From: Paramesorhizobium deserti
Lineage (GTDB): Bacteria > Pseudomonadota > Alphaproteobacteria > Rhizobiales > Rhizobiaceae
NCBI RefSeq assembly: GCF_001558695.1
Contig: NZ_LNTU01000034.1
Span: 248,001-312,000, forward strand
Direction: 5' to 3'
DNA: 64,000 nt
In this document: in pieces, positions 1 through 8,367 of the stretch
Position numbering within the stretch: the first letter of the stretch is position 1
Layout of the letters: the number at the start of each line of letters is the position of its first letter
Notes under the pieces: generated by a model
Database searches by the model: none
The model's input: the letters and a program-made list of their open reading frames with translations, nothing else
Told to the model about the DNA's origin: nothing
Program-made: the position numbers and the translations under genes

Positions 1-681
1 CTTGGCTTGCCACCTGTTTGAGTTCACCCCCGGCGAACCATCGGTATCGCTGTTGCGGCTCGCGGCGACTTTCGGTCCGCTTTTCGCATCCACCTGCGGA
101 GCAGCCGCCCTCTTCGTGGGCTGGCGCTTCTGGACCTGCTTCGGCTCGACCTTTTTAACGACCTTCGGCTTTTCCTGTTTCGGCTTTGGTCTTTCGGCCA
201 CCTTGGGCTTTTCAACCGGCTTCGGCACGACCACCTCAGGCTTTTCCGCCTCGGCGACATCGGGAACCGGCTCCTCCGGCTGTTCGACCTCTTCGACCGG
301 ATCCACCTCGGCCACCTCTTCGGGCGGCGTTTCCGGCTGGACCTCCTCGACCGGCTCGACCGCTTCGGCCTGCTCCGGCTCGATGGGCTCTTCCGTCGTT
401 TCCTCGGTCTCGACCTCAGGCACGAGTGCCGCCTCTTCCACGGCGGGTGCGATCGGCTCGGGCGCAAGCTCTATCATGATGGCGGGAGGAGGCGAGCCAT
501 CCGGCTGAATGGGCGGCTGCAGATGGTGAATTGCATAGGCGCCGGCGGCATGGGCCACCAGCATCACGACACCCGCCCCGCCCCAAAGTGCGACATCGCG
601 CCAACCCGTGCGGTGCAGATCGGAGGAATGCGCCTGGATCAGAGGATGGTCTTGCGGTTCGGGACGCGGCGAACGGGTCAT
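1..681 (-). CDS. tonB: TonB energy transducer, C-terminus cut by window edge
   Basis: Reading from an ATG at 681 the protein opens with about 27 polar residues, then one hydrophobic segment (about residues 28-50) that would anchor it in the inner membrane, then a long stretch very rich in Pro, Glu, Val and Lys. That layout is typical of TonB, which spans the periplasm and passes proton-motive force from ExbB/ExbD to outer-membrane siderophore and haem receptors. The 227 visible codons stop at the window edge, so the C-terminal receptor-binding domain is not seen. Its ATG overlaps the exbD stop in an ATGA, so the two are translationally coupled. The identity rests on the architecture and on the exbB-exbD context. 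Confidence 0.85.
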   Translation of the reverse strand, partial: MTRSPRPEPQDHPLIQAHSSDLHRTGWRDVALWGGAGVVMLVAHAAGAYAIHHLQPPIQPDGSPPPAIMIELAPEPIAPAVEEAALVPEVETEETTEEPIEPEQAEAVEPVEEVQPETPPEEVAEVDPVEEVEQPEEPVPDVAEAEKPEVVVPKPVEKPKVAERPKPKQEKPKVVKKVEPKQVQKRQPTKRAAAPQVDAKSGPKVAASRNSDTDGSPGVNSNRWQAK

Positions 682-1154
682 TGTGCGGGCGAAGCTCCCG
701 TGGATGGGGCTGCACCGGGCGTTTCGGAGGCTGACGGTATCGTCTCGAGCCCAACCAGTGCTATCTTGAGATAGCCCGCATGGCGCAGCGCATTCATCAC
801 ATTCATCAGCTCGCCATAGTCGACAGCCTTGTCCGCGCGCAGGAAGATGCGGGTGTCCTTGTTGTTCTGCGACAGCCGGTCGAGCGTCGTCCCAAGCGTT
901 TCGCGCGTCGCCGCGTCATTGCCGACATTGAGCGTCAAATCCTGCTTCAGCGTCACGTAAAGCGGCTTGTCAGGCCTTGGCTGCGCCGTCGCCGACGAAG
1001 CCGGCAGATCGACATTGATATCGACGGTCGCCAGCGGTGCCGCCACCATGAAGATGATCAGGAGAACCAGCATGACGTCGATGAAGGGCGTCACGTTGAT
1101 CTCGTGATTTTCCTCCAGCTCGTCGCCAGCGCCTTCGCGTATCTTGGCTGCCAT
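678..1154 (-). CDS. exbD: Biopolymer transport protein ExbD
   Basis: The 158-residue product has a short cytoplasmic N-terminus, one transmembrane helix at about residues 21-42 and a periplasmic domain. The segment [17 protein letters not shown] carries the conserved membrane Asp (residue 26) that takes part in proton conduction in ExbD/TolR proteins. With ExbB it forms the motor that energises TonB. The gene starts with ATG five bases after the exbB stop and ends in a 4-base overlap with tonB, so the three genes form one operon. Confidence 0.93.
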   Translation of the reverse strand: MAAKIREGAGDELEENHEINVTPFIDVMLVLLIIFMVAAPLATVDINVDLPASSATAQPRPDKPLYVTLKQDLTLNVGNDAATRETLGTTLDRLSQNNKDTRIFLRADKAVDYGELMNVMNALRHAGYLKIALVGLETIPSASETPGAAPSTGASPAQ

Positions 1155-1159
1155 TGCTT

Positions 1160-2143
1160 CTACTCCGCCGCTGGAGCCTTGACGTCTTGCTGCGCCGGCG
1201 GCACCGCATGGATACCAGCGGCACGGAAATCGAGATCACGGCTTATGAGCCGCTCCACCCCCGCCGAAGCATCGGCCAGGATCTGACGGTATCCGGTGAT
1301 CGAACGGGCAAAGACGTTATAGATAACCACCGCCGGAATAGCAGCCACCAGCCCGATCGCCGTGGCAAGCAACGCCTCCGCGATGCCGGGTGCGACGACT
1401 GCAAGATTGGTCGTTTGTGCTTCGGAGATGCCGATGAAGGAGTTCATGATGCCCCACACCGTGCCGAACAGGCCGACGAACGGGGCGGTCGAGCCGATCG
1501 TTGCAAGCACGCCGGTTCCCTTGGTCATGCGCCGTCCGGCGCCCGCCTCGATGCGCGACAGGCGCGAGGCGACGCGTTCTTTCAACCCTTCACCGCTGCC
1601 CTTGATCGCACCCGACGAAAGCCGGACTTCCTCTTCCGCCGCGCGCACGAGCAGCGCGCCCGCGCCCTTGCGTCCGTGCAATACGCGGACTGCGTCGTTG
1701 AGGCTCCTCGCCTCGGTGATTTCCTTCAATGCGCGCTTCGCCATAACCTTGGCGCCGGCAAGCTCCAGCGATTTGGCGAGCCAGACCGTCCAAGTGACGA
1801 GCGACGCGAAGGCGAGGCCGAGCATGACGGCTTTGACCACCCAGTCAGCTGCCATGAACATGCCCCAAGGCGAAAGATCGTGCGGCAACGTCAATTCAAT
1901 GCTTTGATCCCGGCCATCGGTCGTGGCCTCCCCTATCGCCTGGTCCGGCATGTCGGCCGGCTGGCCCGTCTGGGGCGCCGCAGGCTGGGTGGCGGGTTGG
2001 GAAGGAGCCGGCGCGGCCGGTGCTTCGGGAGCCGTCATGCCCGGTTGCGGAGCTGCCGGCCCTTCCTGCGCCGAAACCGATGCCGGAAGACCGATGACCG
2101 CGAGACAACCGAATGCCATCGCAATGAATTTCGCCTTGAACAC
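1160..2143 (-). CDS. exbB: TonB-system proton channel ExbB, long N-terminal form
   Basis: The 327-residue protein begins at GTG, with AGAGAGG a few bases upstream. It has a signal-peptide-like N-terminus (about residues 1-25, ending near SVSAQ) and a Pro/Ala/Gln-rich linker to about residue 95. A three-helix MotA/TolQ/ExbB channel domain follows, with the typical stretch IGSTAPFVGLFGTVWGIM. The extra periplasmic extension is common in alphaproteobacterial ExbB and absent from the E. coli protein. It is the first gene of the exbB-exbD-tonB operon and lies about 100 bp downstream of an iron-response-like box. An internal ATG at 2119 is possible but would remove most of the signal segment. Confidence 0.92.
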   Translation of the reverse strand: MFKAKFIAMAFGCLAVIGLPASVSAQEGPAAPQPGMTAPEAPAAPAPSQPATQPAAPQTGQPADMPDQAIGEATTDGRDQSIELTLPHDLSPWGMFMAADWVVKAVMLGLAFASLVTWTVWLAKSLELAGAKVMAKRALKEITEARSLNDAVRVLHGRKGAGALLVRAAEEEVRLSSGAIKGSGEGLKERVASRLSRIEAGAGRRMTKGTGVLATIGSTAPFVGLFGTVWGIMNSFIGISEAQTTNLAVVAPGIAEALLATAIGLVAAIPAVVIYNVFARSITGYRQILADASAGVERLISRDLDFRAAGIHAVPPAQQDVKAPAAE

Positions 2144-2240
2144 TTCTAAGCCTCTCTCGACCGATCCGATGTAAGCCGGGCATGTGGTCCTGCGGGGCCG
2201 CCCGCGACTTATTGGGAGGAACTCTTAACCGCGCATAAGA

Positions 2241-2255
2241 TGATAATGCAAGTCA
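2241..2255. promoter_or_regulatory. RirA-type iron-responsive operator (IRO box) upstream of exbB
   Basis: The sequence TGATAATGCAAGTCA fits the TGA-N9-TCA consensus described for the rhizobial iron repressor RirA. It lies about 100 bp upstream of the exbB start in the 304-base gap between the divergent exbB and purU genes. That an exbB-exbD-tonB operon should be iron-repressed agrees with the site. In the rest of the gap I see only a T8 run near 2282-2289 and the purU ribosome-binding site. Confidence 0.6.
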
Positions 2256-2447
2256 TGTTTTGTGTTTAGCCCATGACGATGTTTTTTTTCATAGGCGAAC
2301 AGGCGCTTGCGGTTTCCTGTATTCCCGCTGTATTGGCAGCCGCCGACGCCGGAAAATGACCGTTCCACTTCGCTTTTGCGGCAATGCCCCCGCCGCGGCC
2401 GAACTATTGTGCGGCAAATAACAGGCTCGAACATGCCCGGAGGATAT

Positions 2448-3302
2448 ATGGCCGATCATTCTTACATCCTGACGCTTTCCTGCGAGGATCAGCCGGGGAT
2501 TGTGGCTGCGGTGACGACGGAGCTTGCGGGCGTCGGGGCGAACATCGCCGAGAGCAACCAGTTCTGGGACCGCCAGACCAACCGCTTCTTCATGCGCATC
2601 GCCTTCACCGTGGCGGAAGGGATTGCCAAGGACGACATCGAGCGCGGCATCAAGCCGGCGGTCGAGCGCTTTGCCATGAAGACGGCGATCGTCGATCAGG
2701 CGAGACGGCCAAGGATCATCATCATGGTCTCGAAATTCGACCATGCCATGCTGCATCTCCTCTACCAGATCCGCGTCGGCTGGCTCGACGCCGAGGTGGC
2801 GGCGATCGTCTCCAACCATGAGGATTCACGCCGCACCGCCGAGCTGGAAGGCATCCCCTATCACTATTGGAAGGTGACCAAGGACAACAAGGCCGAGCAG
2901 GAGGAGAAGCTGATCGCGCTGGTCAAGGAGACCGGCGCCGATCTGGTCATCCTCGCCCGCTACATGCAGGTGCTCTCCGACACTCTGTCAAAACGGCTCT
3001 ACGGCAAGGTGATCAACATCCACCATTCCTTCCTGCCGTCGTTCAAGGGGGCGAAGCCCTATCACCAGGCGCATGAGCGCGGCGTCAAGCTGATCGGCGC
3101 CACCGCGCACTATGTCACCCCCGATCTCGACGAAGGCCCGATCATCGAGCAGGAGACAGAGCGCGTGACGCATGCGATGAGCGCCGATGATTTCGTGGCG
3201 ACCGGCCGCGACATCGAGGCCCGCGTGCTCGCCCGCGCCGTCAAGCAGCATCTCGAAAGCCGGGTCATGCTCAACGGCCATAAGACAATTGTGTTTGGGT
3301 GA
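2448..3302 (+). CDS. purU: Formyltetrahydrofolate deformylase
   Basis: The 284-residue product hydrolyses 10-formyl-tetrahydrofolate to formate and tetrahydrofolate, balancing one-carbon pools for purine synthesis. An N-terminal ACT domain (about residues 3-80, SYILTLSCEDQPGIVAAV) is followed by a formyltransferase fold from about residue 88, with NIHHSFLPSFKGAKPYHQA around the catalytic Asn/His and a later LDEGPIIEQ. The ATG at 2448 is chosen for GGAGG five bases upstream. A longer frame opens at 2307 but lacks such a site, and the ACT domain already begins at 2448. The gene converges on the glycerate kinase gene with 17 bases between stops. No riboswitch was recognised upstream. Confidence 0.94.
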   Translation: MADHSYILTLSCEDQPGIVAAVTTELAGVGANIAESNQFWDRQTNRFFMRIAFTVAEGIAKDDIERGIKPAVERFAMKTAIVDQARRPRIIIMVSKFDHAMLHLLYQIRVGWLDAEVAAIVSNHEDSRRTAELEGIPYHYWKVTKDNKAEQEEKLIALVKETGADLVILARYMQVLSDTLSKRLYGKVINIHHSFLPSFKGAKPYHQAHERGVKLIGATAHYVTPDLDEGPIIEQETERVTHAMSADDFVATGRDIEARVLARAVKQHLESRVMLNGHKTIVFG

Positions 3303-3319
3303 GGGCAGCGCCTAGCGCC

Positions 3320-4600
3320 TCACCCTTCGATCAATATCGCGCGCAGATCGTTGACATTCGTCCCGGTCGGCCCTGGCACGAAGAGATCGCCGATCGCATG
3401 AAAGGCGGTCCAGGCGTCATTGGCGTTCAACAGCGTCGCGCCGTCCTTGCCTGCCGCAAGCAGCCGCGAGATGGTCGTGCCATCGGCGAAGGCGCCGGCA
3501 TTGTCCTCCGAGCCGTCGATGCCGTCCGTATCGGCGGCGAGCGCCGTGATCCCCCGCCTGCCGTCTATATCGAGCGCAAAGGACAACAGAAACTCCGTGT
3601 TGCGCCCGCCCTTGCCTGCTCCACGCACCGTCACCGTCGTCTCGCCGCCGGAAAGGATCACCACTGGCTTCCTGAACGGCCTGTCCTTCGCCAGCACCTC
3701 CTTGGCAAGCGCCGCATGGACATGCGCAACCTCGCGTGCCTCACCCTCGATCGCATCGGAGAGGATGACTGCCTCCATGCCTTGGCGGCGGGCCTCCACG
3801 GCAGCCGCCTCGAGCGAAACGGCGGCGGAGGCGATCACCCGCACCTCATGGCCTGAAAAGCGCCGATCGTCCGGGTTCGGCGCGTCCGCCGCCTCGCTCT
3901 TGAGGTGCTTGAGGGCGGCTTCCGGCAGCGGCAAGCGGTAGCGCTCGACCACCTTCAGCGCATCCTCGCGCGAGATGGCGTCGGGCACGGTCGGGCCGGA
4001 AGCCACGAAAGCCGGGTTGTCGCCGGGAATATCGGAGACCACCAGCGAGACGACTTTTGCCGGATGAGCCGCGGTGGCCAGCCTGCCGCCCTTGATGGTG
4101 GAGAGGTGCTTGCGCACGGCATTCATCGCCGAGATCGGCGCGCCGGAGGCAAGCAGCGCCTTATTGACGGCGATCTCGTCCTGAAGCGTCATTCCCTCAG
4201 GCGGCGCCGGCAGGAGGGCAGAACCGCCGCCGGAAATCAGCGCCACCACCAGATCGTCTGCCGTGAGATCCGAAACCGCGGCAACAAGGCGGCCTGCGGC
4301 GACAAGTCCTGCCTCGTCGGGTACCGGATGCGATGCTTCGATGATCTCGATATCGCGGCATTCGACGCCGAAGCCGTAACGCGTCACCACCACGCCTTCG
4401 AGCGGGCCGTTGCCGGCCTTCTCCCATGCCCTTTCGAAAGCCCGCGCCATCTGCGCCGATCCCTTGCCCGCACCGATGACGACGGTGCGGCCTTTCGGCT
4501 TATGCGGCAGGTTGGCGGCGATGATCTGTTCGGGATCGGCAGCCGCAACCGCGGCCTTGAAAAGGGATGTCAGGAAGGCTTTGGGATCGGTGACGGTCAT
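3320..4600 (-). CDS. Glycerate 2-kinase, MOFRL family (TtuD/GckA type)
   Basis: The 426-residue protein matches the GckA/TtuD family, which phosphorylates D-glycerate; some members were first annotated as hydroxypyruvate reductase. Visible family features are [18 protein letters not shown] near residue 45, the loop [17 protein letters not shown] near residue 120, and a C-terminal MOFRL domain with [20 protein letters not shown] and [16 protein letters not shown]. Start 4600 is chosen because GAGGAA lies just upstream. A longer reading to 4720 would overlap the divergent stress promoter at 4681. The family assignment is firm; the exact substrate is inferred. Confidence 0.88.
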   Translation of the reverse strand: MTVTDPKAFLTSLFKAAVAAADPEQIIAANLPHKPKGRTVVIGAGKGSAQMARAFERAWEKAGNGPLEGVVVTRYGFGVECRDIEIIEASHPVPDEAGLVAAGRLVAAVSDLTADDLVVALISGGGSALLPAPPEGMTLQDEIAVNKALLASGAPISAMNAVRKHLSTIKGGRLATAAHPAKVVSLVVSDIPGDNPAFVASGPTVPDAISREDALKVVERYRLPLPEAALKHLKSEAADAPNPDDRRFSGHEVRVIASAAVSLEAAAVEARRQGMEAVILSDAIEGEAREVAHVHAALAKEVLAKDRPFRKPVVILSGGETTVTVRGAGKGGRNTEFLLSFALDIDGRRGITALAADTDGIDGSEDNAGAFADGTTISRLLAAGKDGATLLNANDAWTAFHAIGDLFVPGPTGTNVNDLRAILIEG

Positions 4601-4680
4601 CGGGTTCCTCGAAGGCAGGCACGGCGCTGGTGTCGCATGGAAGGATGCCTTTTGTCCACATACGCCATCAGTACCCCGGA

Positions 4681-4706
4681 GGAACCAAATGTTCCCATTT
4701 CGCGTT
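4681..4706 (+). promoter_or_regulatory. EcfG-type general-stress promoter of the AI-2E-family gene
   Basis: GGAAC at 4681-4685 and CGTT at 4703-4706 are 17 bases apart, which fits the EcfG/SigT/RpoE2 consensus GGAAC-N16/17-CGTT. Transcription would begin near 4713. That excludes the ATG at 4689 and favours the one at 4731 as start of the downstream gene. Confidence 0.65.
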
Positions 4707-4730
4707 GATATCCGCCACAATGAGGGGACG

Positions 4731-5843
4731 ATGCGACACTTTCAACCCAACCCGGCCTTCGTCAGATTACCGCCAAAACTGGATATCGAGGCCCTCCTCG
4801 CCATCGCCGCCCGCTTGTCGGTCGTGCTCCTGGCAATCCTCGCGACAATGATTGCATTTCACCTCGGTCGCTACATCCTTTCACCGGTGGCGCTCGCCAT
4901 CGTCATCGGCCTGATGTTCGGCCCCGTCGCGACCCATCTGGAAAACCATGGAGTGCCCAAGGAGCTGGCTGCGATCCTCGTCGTCATCTTCTTCTTCACG
5001 CTGATTGCCTTCGGCGCGGTCATGTTCGCCGTGCCCTTGTCGGTGTGGGCGGAAAAGGTTCCAGTCATCTGGCAGGAGTTGCGCCAGCAGCTCATCGCAT
5101 TGAGGCAGCCGCTCGAAATGCTGGGCGCGCTTCAGGAGCAAATCCGCAATATCACGGGCGCGGCAACCGCCATGTCGGTGAAGGTGGAGGACGGCAGCAC
5201 CGTTCAGAACATCGCCTTTCTCGCGCCGGCGATCCTGGGGCAGGTGCTGATCTTTCTCGCCAGCCTCTATTTCTTCGTCGCCACGCGCAACGAGATCCGC
5301 GCCTCCATTCTTTCAATGTGCGTCGGACGGCGGATACGCTGGCGCATCGCCCATGTCTTCCGCGATGTCGAGGCCGATGTCTCCCGCTATCTCCTCTCCA
5401 TCACCTTTATCAATGCCGGAATGGGGATCGCGGTCGGTCTGGCGATGTGGCTGGTCGGCGTTCCCTCGCCCGCCCTATGGGGCGGCCTCGCAGCAATGCT
5501 CAACTACATCATCTATATCGGTCCGGCGCTGATGACGGCGATCCTCTTCGGCGTCGGGCTCGCCACCTTCGACGGCTATGCCGTCTTCCTGCCGGCCGGA
5601 ACCTATCTCCTGATCGAGCTCCTGGAAGGGCAGTTCGTAACACCGCATGTGATCGGGCGCACCATGACGCTCAATCCATTCACGGTCTTTCTGGCGCTCG
5701 CCTTCTGGCTCTGGATCTGGGGACCGGTCGGCGGCTTCATCGCGGTGCCGTCCCTGCTGGTACTCTATGCCGTGATCCGCAACATTCTGCCCCATTACGC
5801 CAGGGGCAAACCTTCGAAACCGCTCATGCCGGGTTCTTCCTGA
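4731..5843 (+). CDS. AI-2E family transporter (PerM/YdiK-like permease)
   Basis: The 370-residue integral membrane protein has two hydrophobic segments near the N-terminus, a polar middle domain (about residues 95-165) and a cluster of five or so helices at the C-terminal end. That is the layout of the AI-2E/PerM family, and [17 protein letters not shown] with the late [15 protein letters not shown] are typical family stretches. Family members include an autoinducer-2 exporter and Na+/H+ antiporter-like proteins, so the substrate is unknown. Two starts are possible. GGAGG precedes 4689, but the stress promoter at 4681-4706 overlaps that codon, so 4731 (preceded by GAGGGG) is preferred. Confidence 0.85.
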   Translation: MRHFQPNPAFVRLPPKLDIEALLAIAARLSVVLLAILATMIAFHLGRYILSPVALAIVIGLMFGPVATHLENHGVPKELAAILVVIFFFTLIAFGAVMFAVPLSVWAEKVPVIWQELRQQLIALRQPLEMLGALQEQIRNITGAATAMSVKVEDGSTVQNIAFLAPAILGQVLIFLASLYFFVATRNEIRASILSMCVGRRIRWRIAHVFRDVEADVSRYLLSITFINAGMGIAVGLAMWLVGVPSPALWGGLAAMLNYIIYIGPALMTAILFGVGLATFDGYAVFLPAGTYLLIELLEGQFVTPHVIGRTMTLNPFTVFLALAFWLWIWGPVGGFIAVPSLLVLYAVIRNILPHYARGKPSKPLMPGSS

Positions 5844-5957
5844 GGTGGCTCAAAGACCGTCAATGAAAATTCATTTGCATTGCACCCCCAAATCACGCTC
5901 AGATGCTTCTGCATCCGACCCCGACAAGGCCCGGATAGGGAATGTGGAGGACAAGCC

Positions 5958-6116
5958 ATGATGCACAAGGACATTCAGACGCTGGAACATGCGGCACGCA
6001 CCGCGATGGCTGGAGCATATGAACCCGCGCGCATGGATGCGCCCGCCTCGCGGGCCGGCTACGTGTTGGCGGGCATCGCCGCATTTGCGGTGGTCGCCTA
6101 CTTCATGTTCATCTGA
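5958..6116 (+). CDS. Small membrane protein of unknown function
   Basis: This 52-residue protein has a polar N-terminal half and one transmembrane helix at the C-terminus (AGYVLAGIAAFAVVAYFMFI). GTGGAGGAC stands a few bases before the first of two adjacent ATGs, a strong ribosome-binding site. It follows the AI-2E-family gene by 114 bases on the same strand, has no stress promoter of its own, and may be co-transcribed with it. I do not recognise a named family. Its place among other one-helix proteins near the stress locus suggests an envelope role, which is inference. Confidence 0.65.
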   Translation: MMHKDIQTLEHAARTAMAGAYEPARMDAPASRAGYVLAGIAAFAVVAYFMFI

Positions 6117-6132
6117 CGCTATTCCCTACAGG

Positions 6133-6157
6133 GGAACAAAAACAAAAGTTTAGCGTT
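6133..6157 (+). promoter_or_regulatory. EcfG-type promoter of the DUF3309 gene
   Basis: GGAAC at 6133-6137 and CGTT at 6154-6157 are 16 bases apart, an exact match to the general-stress consensus. The site lies 29 bases before the ATG of the small gene at 6187. Confidence 0.75.
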
Positions 6158-6186
6158 AGAATCCTGGTTAAATCCAGGAGAGGAAC

Positions 6187-6345
6187 ATGTCTCTTACAAC
6201 CATTCTGATCATCATCTTGATCCTGGCGCTGATCGGCGTTTTCCCGTCATGGCCTCATGCCCGCGGCTGGGGTTATGGACCGAGCGGTATCGTCGGGCTC
6301 ATTCTCGTGATCCTGCTCATTCTCGCGCTTCTCGGCAGGATCTGA
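6187..6345 (+). CDS. DUF3309 family small membrane protein
   Basis: The 52-residue product consists of two hydrophobic helices (MSLTTILIIILILALIGVFP and GLILVILLILALLGR) joined by a turn with SWPHARGWGYGPSG, the layout of the DUF3309 family. AGGAGAGGAAC precedes the ATG. Such proteins are common in alphaproteobacteria, often stress-induced, and have no known molecular function. The exact EcfG-type promoter just upstream puts it in the general-stress regulon. Confidence 0.82.
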   Translation: MSLTTILIIILILALIGVFPSWPHARGWGYGPSGIVGLILVILLILALLGRI

Positions 6346-6478
6346 CATTCTGCCGGCGCAGATCATATCCAGCATTTCAACTTCAAACTTGTCTGAACGC
6401 AATTTTGCTTCGAGCCTGGCCTCTGCCGGTACTTTCACGGAAGCGACTGTCGTTGCTTCGGCCGCCTTGAATCGTGTT

Positions 6479-6504
6479 GGAACCGGACGAGCGGAAAAGC
6501 CGTT
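6479..6504 (+). promoter_or_regulatory. EcfG-type promoter of the DUF883 operon
   Basis: GGAAC at 6479-6483 is followed after 17 bases by CGTT at 6501-6504. The site ends 38 bases before the ATG at 6543 and would drive both the DUF883 gene and the membrane-protein gene behind it. Confidence 0.75.
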
Positions 6505-6542
6505 AAACCGAGCAGTTTATCTCATTTTGAAGGAGAACCACC

Positions 6543-6875
6543 ATGGCCCGTGCATCCACGACAATCAACCAGCCTGAAGACATTCTCAAAGGTGATGGCA
6601 AGAGTGACGCGTCGAGCGACCTGCAGGCCCAGATCGCACAACTGAAGGAGGACATTGCCGGCCTCACGGCAGCCATCGGCAATCTGGGTTCGGAAAAGAT
6701 GCACAAGGCCAAGCGCCGGGCGGCCGAAACCTATGAAAGCGCCTATCACAGCGGCGAGGACGCCGTCACCGAGCTTCGCGACCAGCTTTCCCAGACGGCC
6801 CGTGAGCGGCCGCTGACAACGATCGCCGCGGCGGCGGGCGTCGGCTTCCTGCTCGCACTGCTGGCCCGCCGCTAA
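6543..6875 (+). CDS. DUF883 family (ElaB/YqjD-like) protein
   Basis: The 110-residue protein has an acidic N-terminus, an amphipathic heptad-rich stretch (about residues 27-85) and one C-terminal transmembrane helix preceded by RERPLTTIAAAAGVGFLLAL and ended by RR. This is the layout of the ElaB/YqjD family. In E. coli such proteins are stationary-phase, membrane-anchored and ribosome-associated; whether that holds here is inference. AAGGAG lies about seven bases before the start. The stop is separated by one base from the next ATG, so the pair is an operon resembling the yqjD-yqjE pair of enterobacteria. Confidence 0.85.
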   Translation: MARASTTINQPEDILKGDGKSDASSDLQAQIAQLKEDIAGLTAAIGNLGSEKMHKAKRRAAETYESAYHSGEDAVTELRDQLSQTARERPLTTIAAAAGVGFLLALLARR

Positions 6876-6876
6876 G

Positions 6877-7353
6877 ATGCTGCGTCTCCTCGTCCCGTTT
6901 CTGACCGGCGCTGTGAGCGGCGAAGTGACCACGGCGATACACCGGACGAAACGCCGGGCCGCCACCATGTTCGTCATCGGATTGCTGGCGCTGGCAGGAA
7001 CAGCGTTCCTGCTGGTTACGATCTATCTCGCGCTCGCCCGCACCTATGGAGATATCTGGGCCGCGCTGATCGTCGCTGCCGGTTGTTTTGCCCTGGCGAT
7101 CATCGGCTTGATCGTGATGAAGATTTCCGATGCGTATTACAAGCGGCGCATGCGGGAGCGCACGCATGTCGACGGATCAGCAGTCCTGACCGCGACAGCG
7201 CTTGCGGCGCTGCCGATGCTGGCCAAGCGGCCGATGCTCATCGCAAGCGCCCTTCCGATCATCGGTCTGGCGGTCTATGCATTCATGTCCGAAGGTGCCG
7301 CCGGTACCAGGGAGAAAAGCCGCCGCGACAGCCGTGGCGGAGCGGGACGATAG
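6877..7353 (+). CDS. Holin-superfamily/DUF1469-like (YqjE-like) membrane protein
   Basis: The 158-residue protein has a basic N-terminal region, then two long transmembrane helices (about residues 28-50 and 57-80), a basic linker KISDAYYKRRMRERTH, and a further hydrophobic segment near residues 124-140. This matches the YqjE/phage-holin-like superfamily that usually follows DUF883 genes. It starts one base after the DUF883 stop and shares the stress promoter at 6479. No enzymatic motif is seen. It meets the lipid-kinase-like gene tail to tail with six bases between stops. Confidence 0.7.
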   Translation: MLRLLVPFLTGAVSGEVTTAIHRTKRRAATMFVIGLLALAGTAFLLVTIYLALARTYGDIWAALIVAAGCFALAIIGLIVMKISDAYYKRRMRERTHVDGSAVLTATALAALPMLAKRPMLIASALPIIGLAVYAFMSEGAAGTREKSRRDSRGGAGR

Positions 7354-7359
7354 GGAAAG

Positions 7360-8274
7360 TCAGGTCTCCGGCAGGGCCCTGTTTCCCGGCGCCAGCACCC
7401 TGAGCGCTCCCGGATGGATGACGATCTTGACGATCTCGTCCTTCAGCGGGACCAGTTCGCCGTCGATCACGGCATTGGCGTTCTTGCGCAAGTGCGGGAA
7501 CCGCAGGCCGACTTCCCTCGCCCTCATCTCCTCGACATCGCTGTTGCTGCGCCAGCGGCCGAGCGTGATATCAGCCATCAGCCGCATATACCCCCGGGAA
7601 GCGAGCGGACCGGTGATGTAGATACCGAGGAGCCCGGTCTCCACATCCGGCGCATAAGGCAATGGCGCGTCTCCATAGGGATTGTTGGATATGGCGAGCG
7701 CCGAAATCTTGCGCAGCTCCGTTTTGCCGCCGATCGTCAGTTCCACGCGAAAGGACGGCGGATCCTTGATCACCATTCCGATCGCTCGGACGCTCGCCAG
7801 CATCTTCCCCAGGCGCGAGTCGTACCGGAAGTTCTTCCTCACTCTCACCATACGCGGATGGAACCCGAGCGCGAACTGGTGCACGAAAGGACGGCCATTG
7901 GCAGTAGCGATATCGACATTGCGGATTTCCCCCGAGGCCAGCGCTTCGAGGGCAACGGTGAGCGTCGGGGGAACCTTGAGCGAGCGGGCGAAGAGATTCA
8001 TGGTCCCGGCCGGCAACACGGCAAGCGCGATGCCGGTTTTCCAGGCGATATCGGCCGCAGCCGAGACGGTGCCGTCGCCGCCACCCGCCATCAGCACATC
8101 GCCATCCATTGCCGCCTGTTCGAGTGCAGCGGTGATACCTCGTGCCGAAACCGGCCGGCAATCGAGCTCATGGCCTTGGCGCGCGAAGATCTCCCTCGCC
8201 TGCGCACAGAATTTGTCGATGTCCAGAGAACGGAATGTTCCGCCTTCGCGATTGAGAACGGCAATAATTTTCAT
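7360..8274 (-). CDS. Diacylglycerol kinase-family lipid kinase
   Basis: The 304-residue protein carries the nucleotide-binding motif GGGDGT at residues 64-69, followed by AVLPAGTMNLFAR, both characteristic of the DAGK/LCB5/YegS family that phosphorylates diacylglycerol or related lipids. GGGAGGTG precedes the ATG. An EcfG-type promoter lies 54 bases upstream, between this gene and the sensor-kinase gene, so membrane lipid turnover may be part of the stress response here. The lipid substrate cannot be told from sequence. Confidence 0.85.
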   Translation of the reverse strand: MKIIAVLNREGGTFRSLDIDKFCAQAREIFARQGHELDCRPVSARGITAALEQAAMDGDVLMAGGGDGTVSAAADIAWKTGIALAVLPAGTMNLFARSLKVPPTLTVALEALASGEIRNVDIATANGRPFVHQFALGFHPRMVRVRKNFRYDSRLGKMLASVRAIGMVIKDPPSFRVELTIGGKTELRKISALAISNNPYGDAPLPYAPDVETGLLGIYITGPLASRGYMRLMADITLGRWRSNSDVEEMRAREVGLRFPHLRKNANAVIDGELVPLKDEIVKIVIHPGALRVLAPGNRALPET

Positions 8275-8327
8275 GCCGGGGACACCTCCCGCTGGAAGGC
8301 CGCCCGCCGATCCATTGCTTCCGCGAT

Positions 8328-8353
8328 AACGCGCGGGCCTAGTAGAACGTTCC
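8328..8353 (-). promoter_or_regulatory. EcfG-type promoter of the lipid-kinase gene
   Basis: On the minus strand GGAAC (8353-8349) is followed after 17 bases by CGTT (8331-8328). The site lies in the gap between the sensor-kinase stop (8368) and the lipid-kinase start (8274), pointing at the latter. Confidence 0.72.
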
Positions 8354-8367
8354 TGTCGCTTCTGTCC

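Noticed and set aside
2256-2447. A riboswitch before purU
   Set aside because: No recognisable folate, glycine or purine aptamer and no consistent stem set could be drawn.
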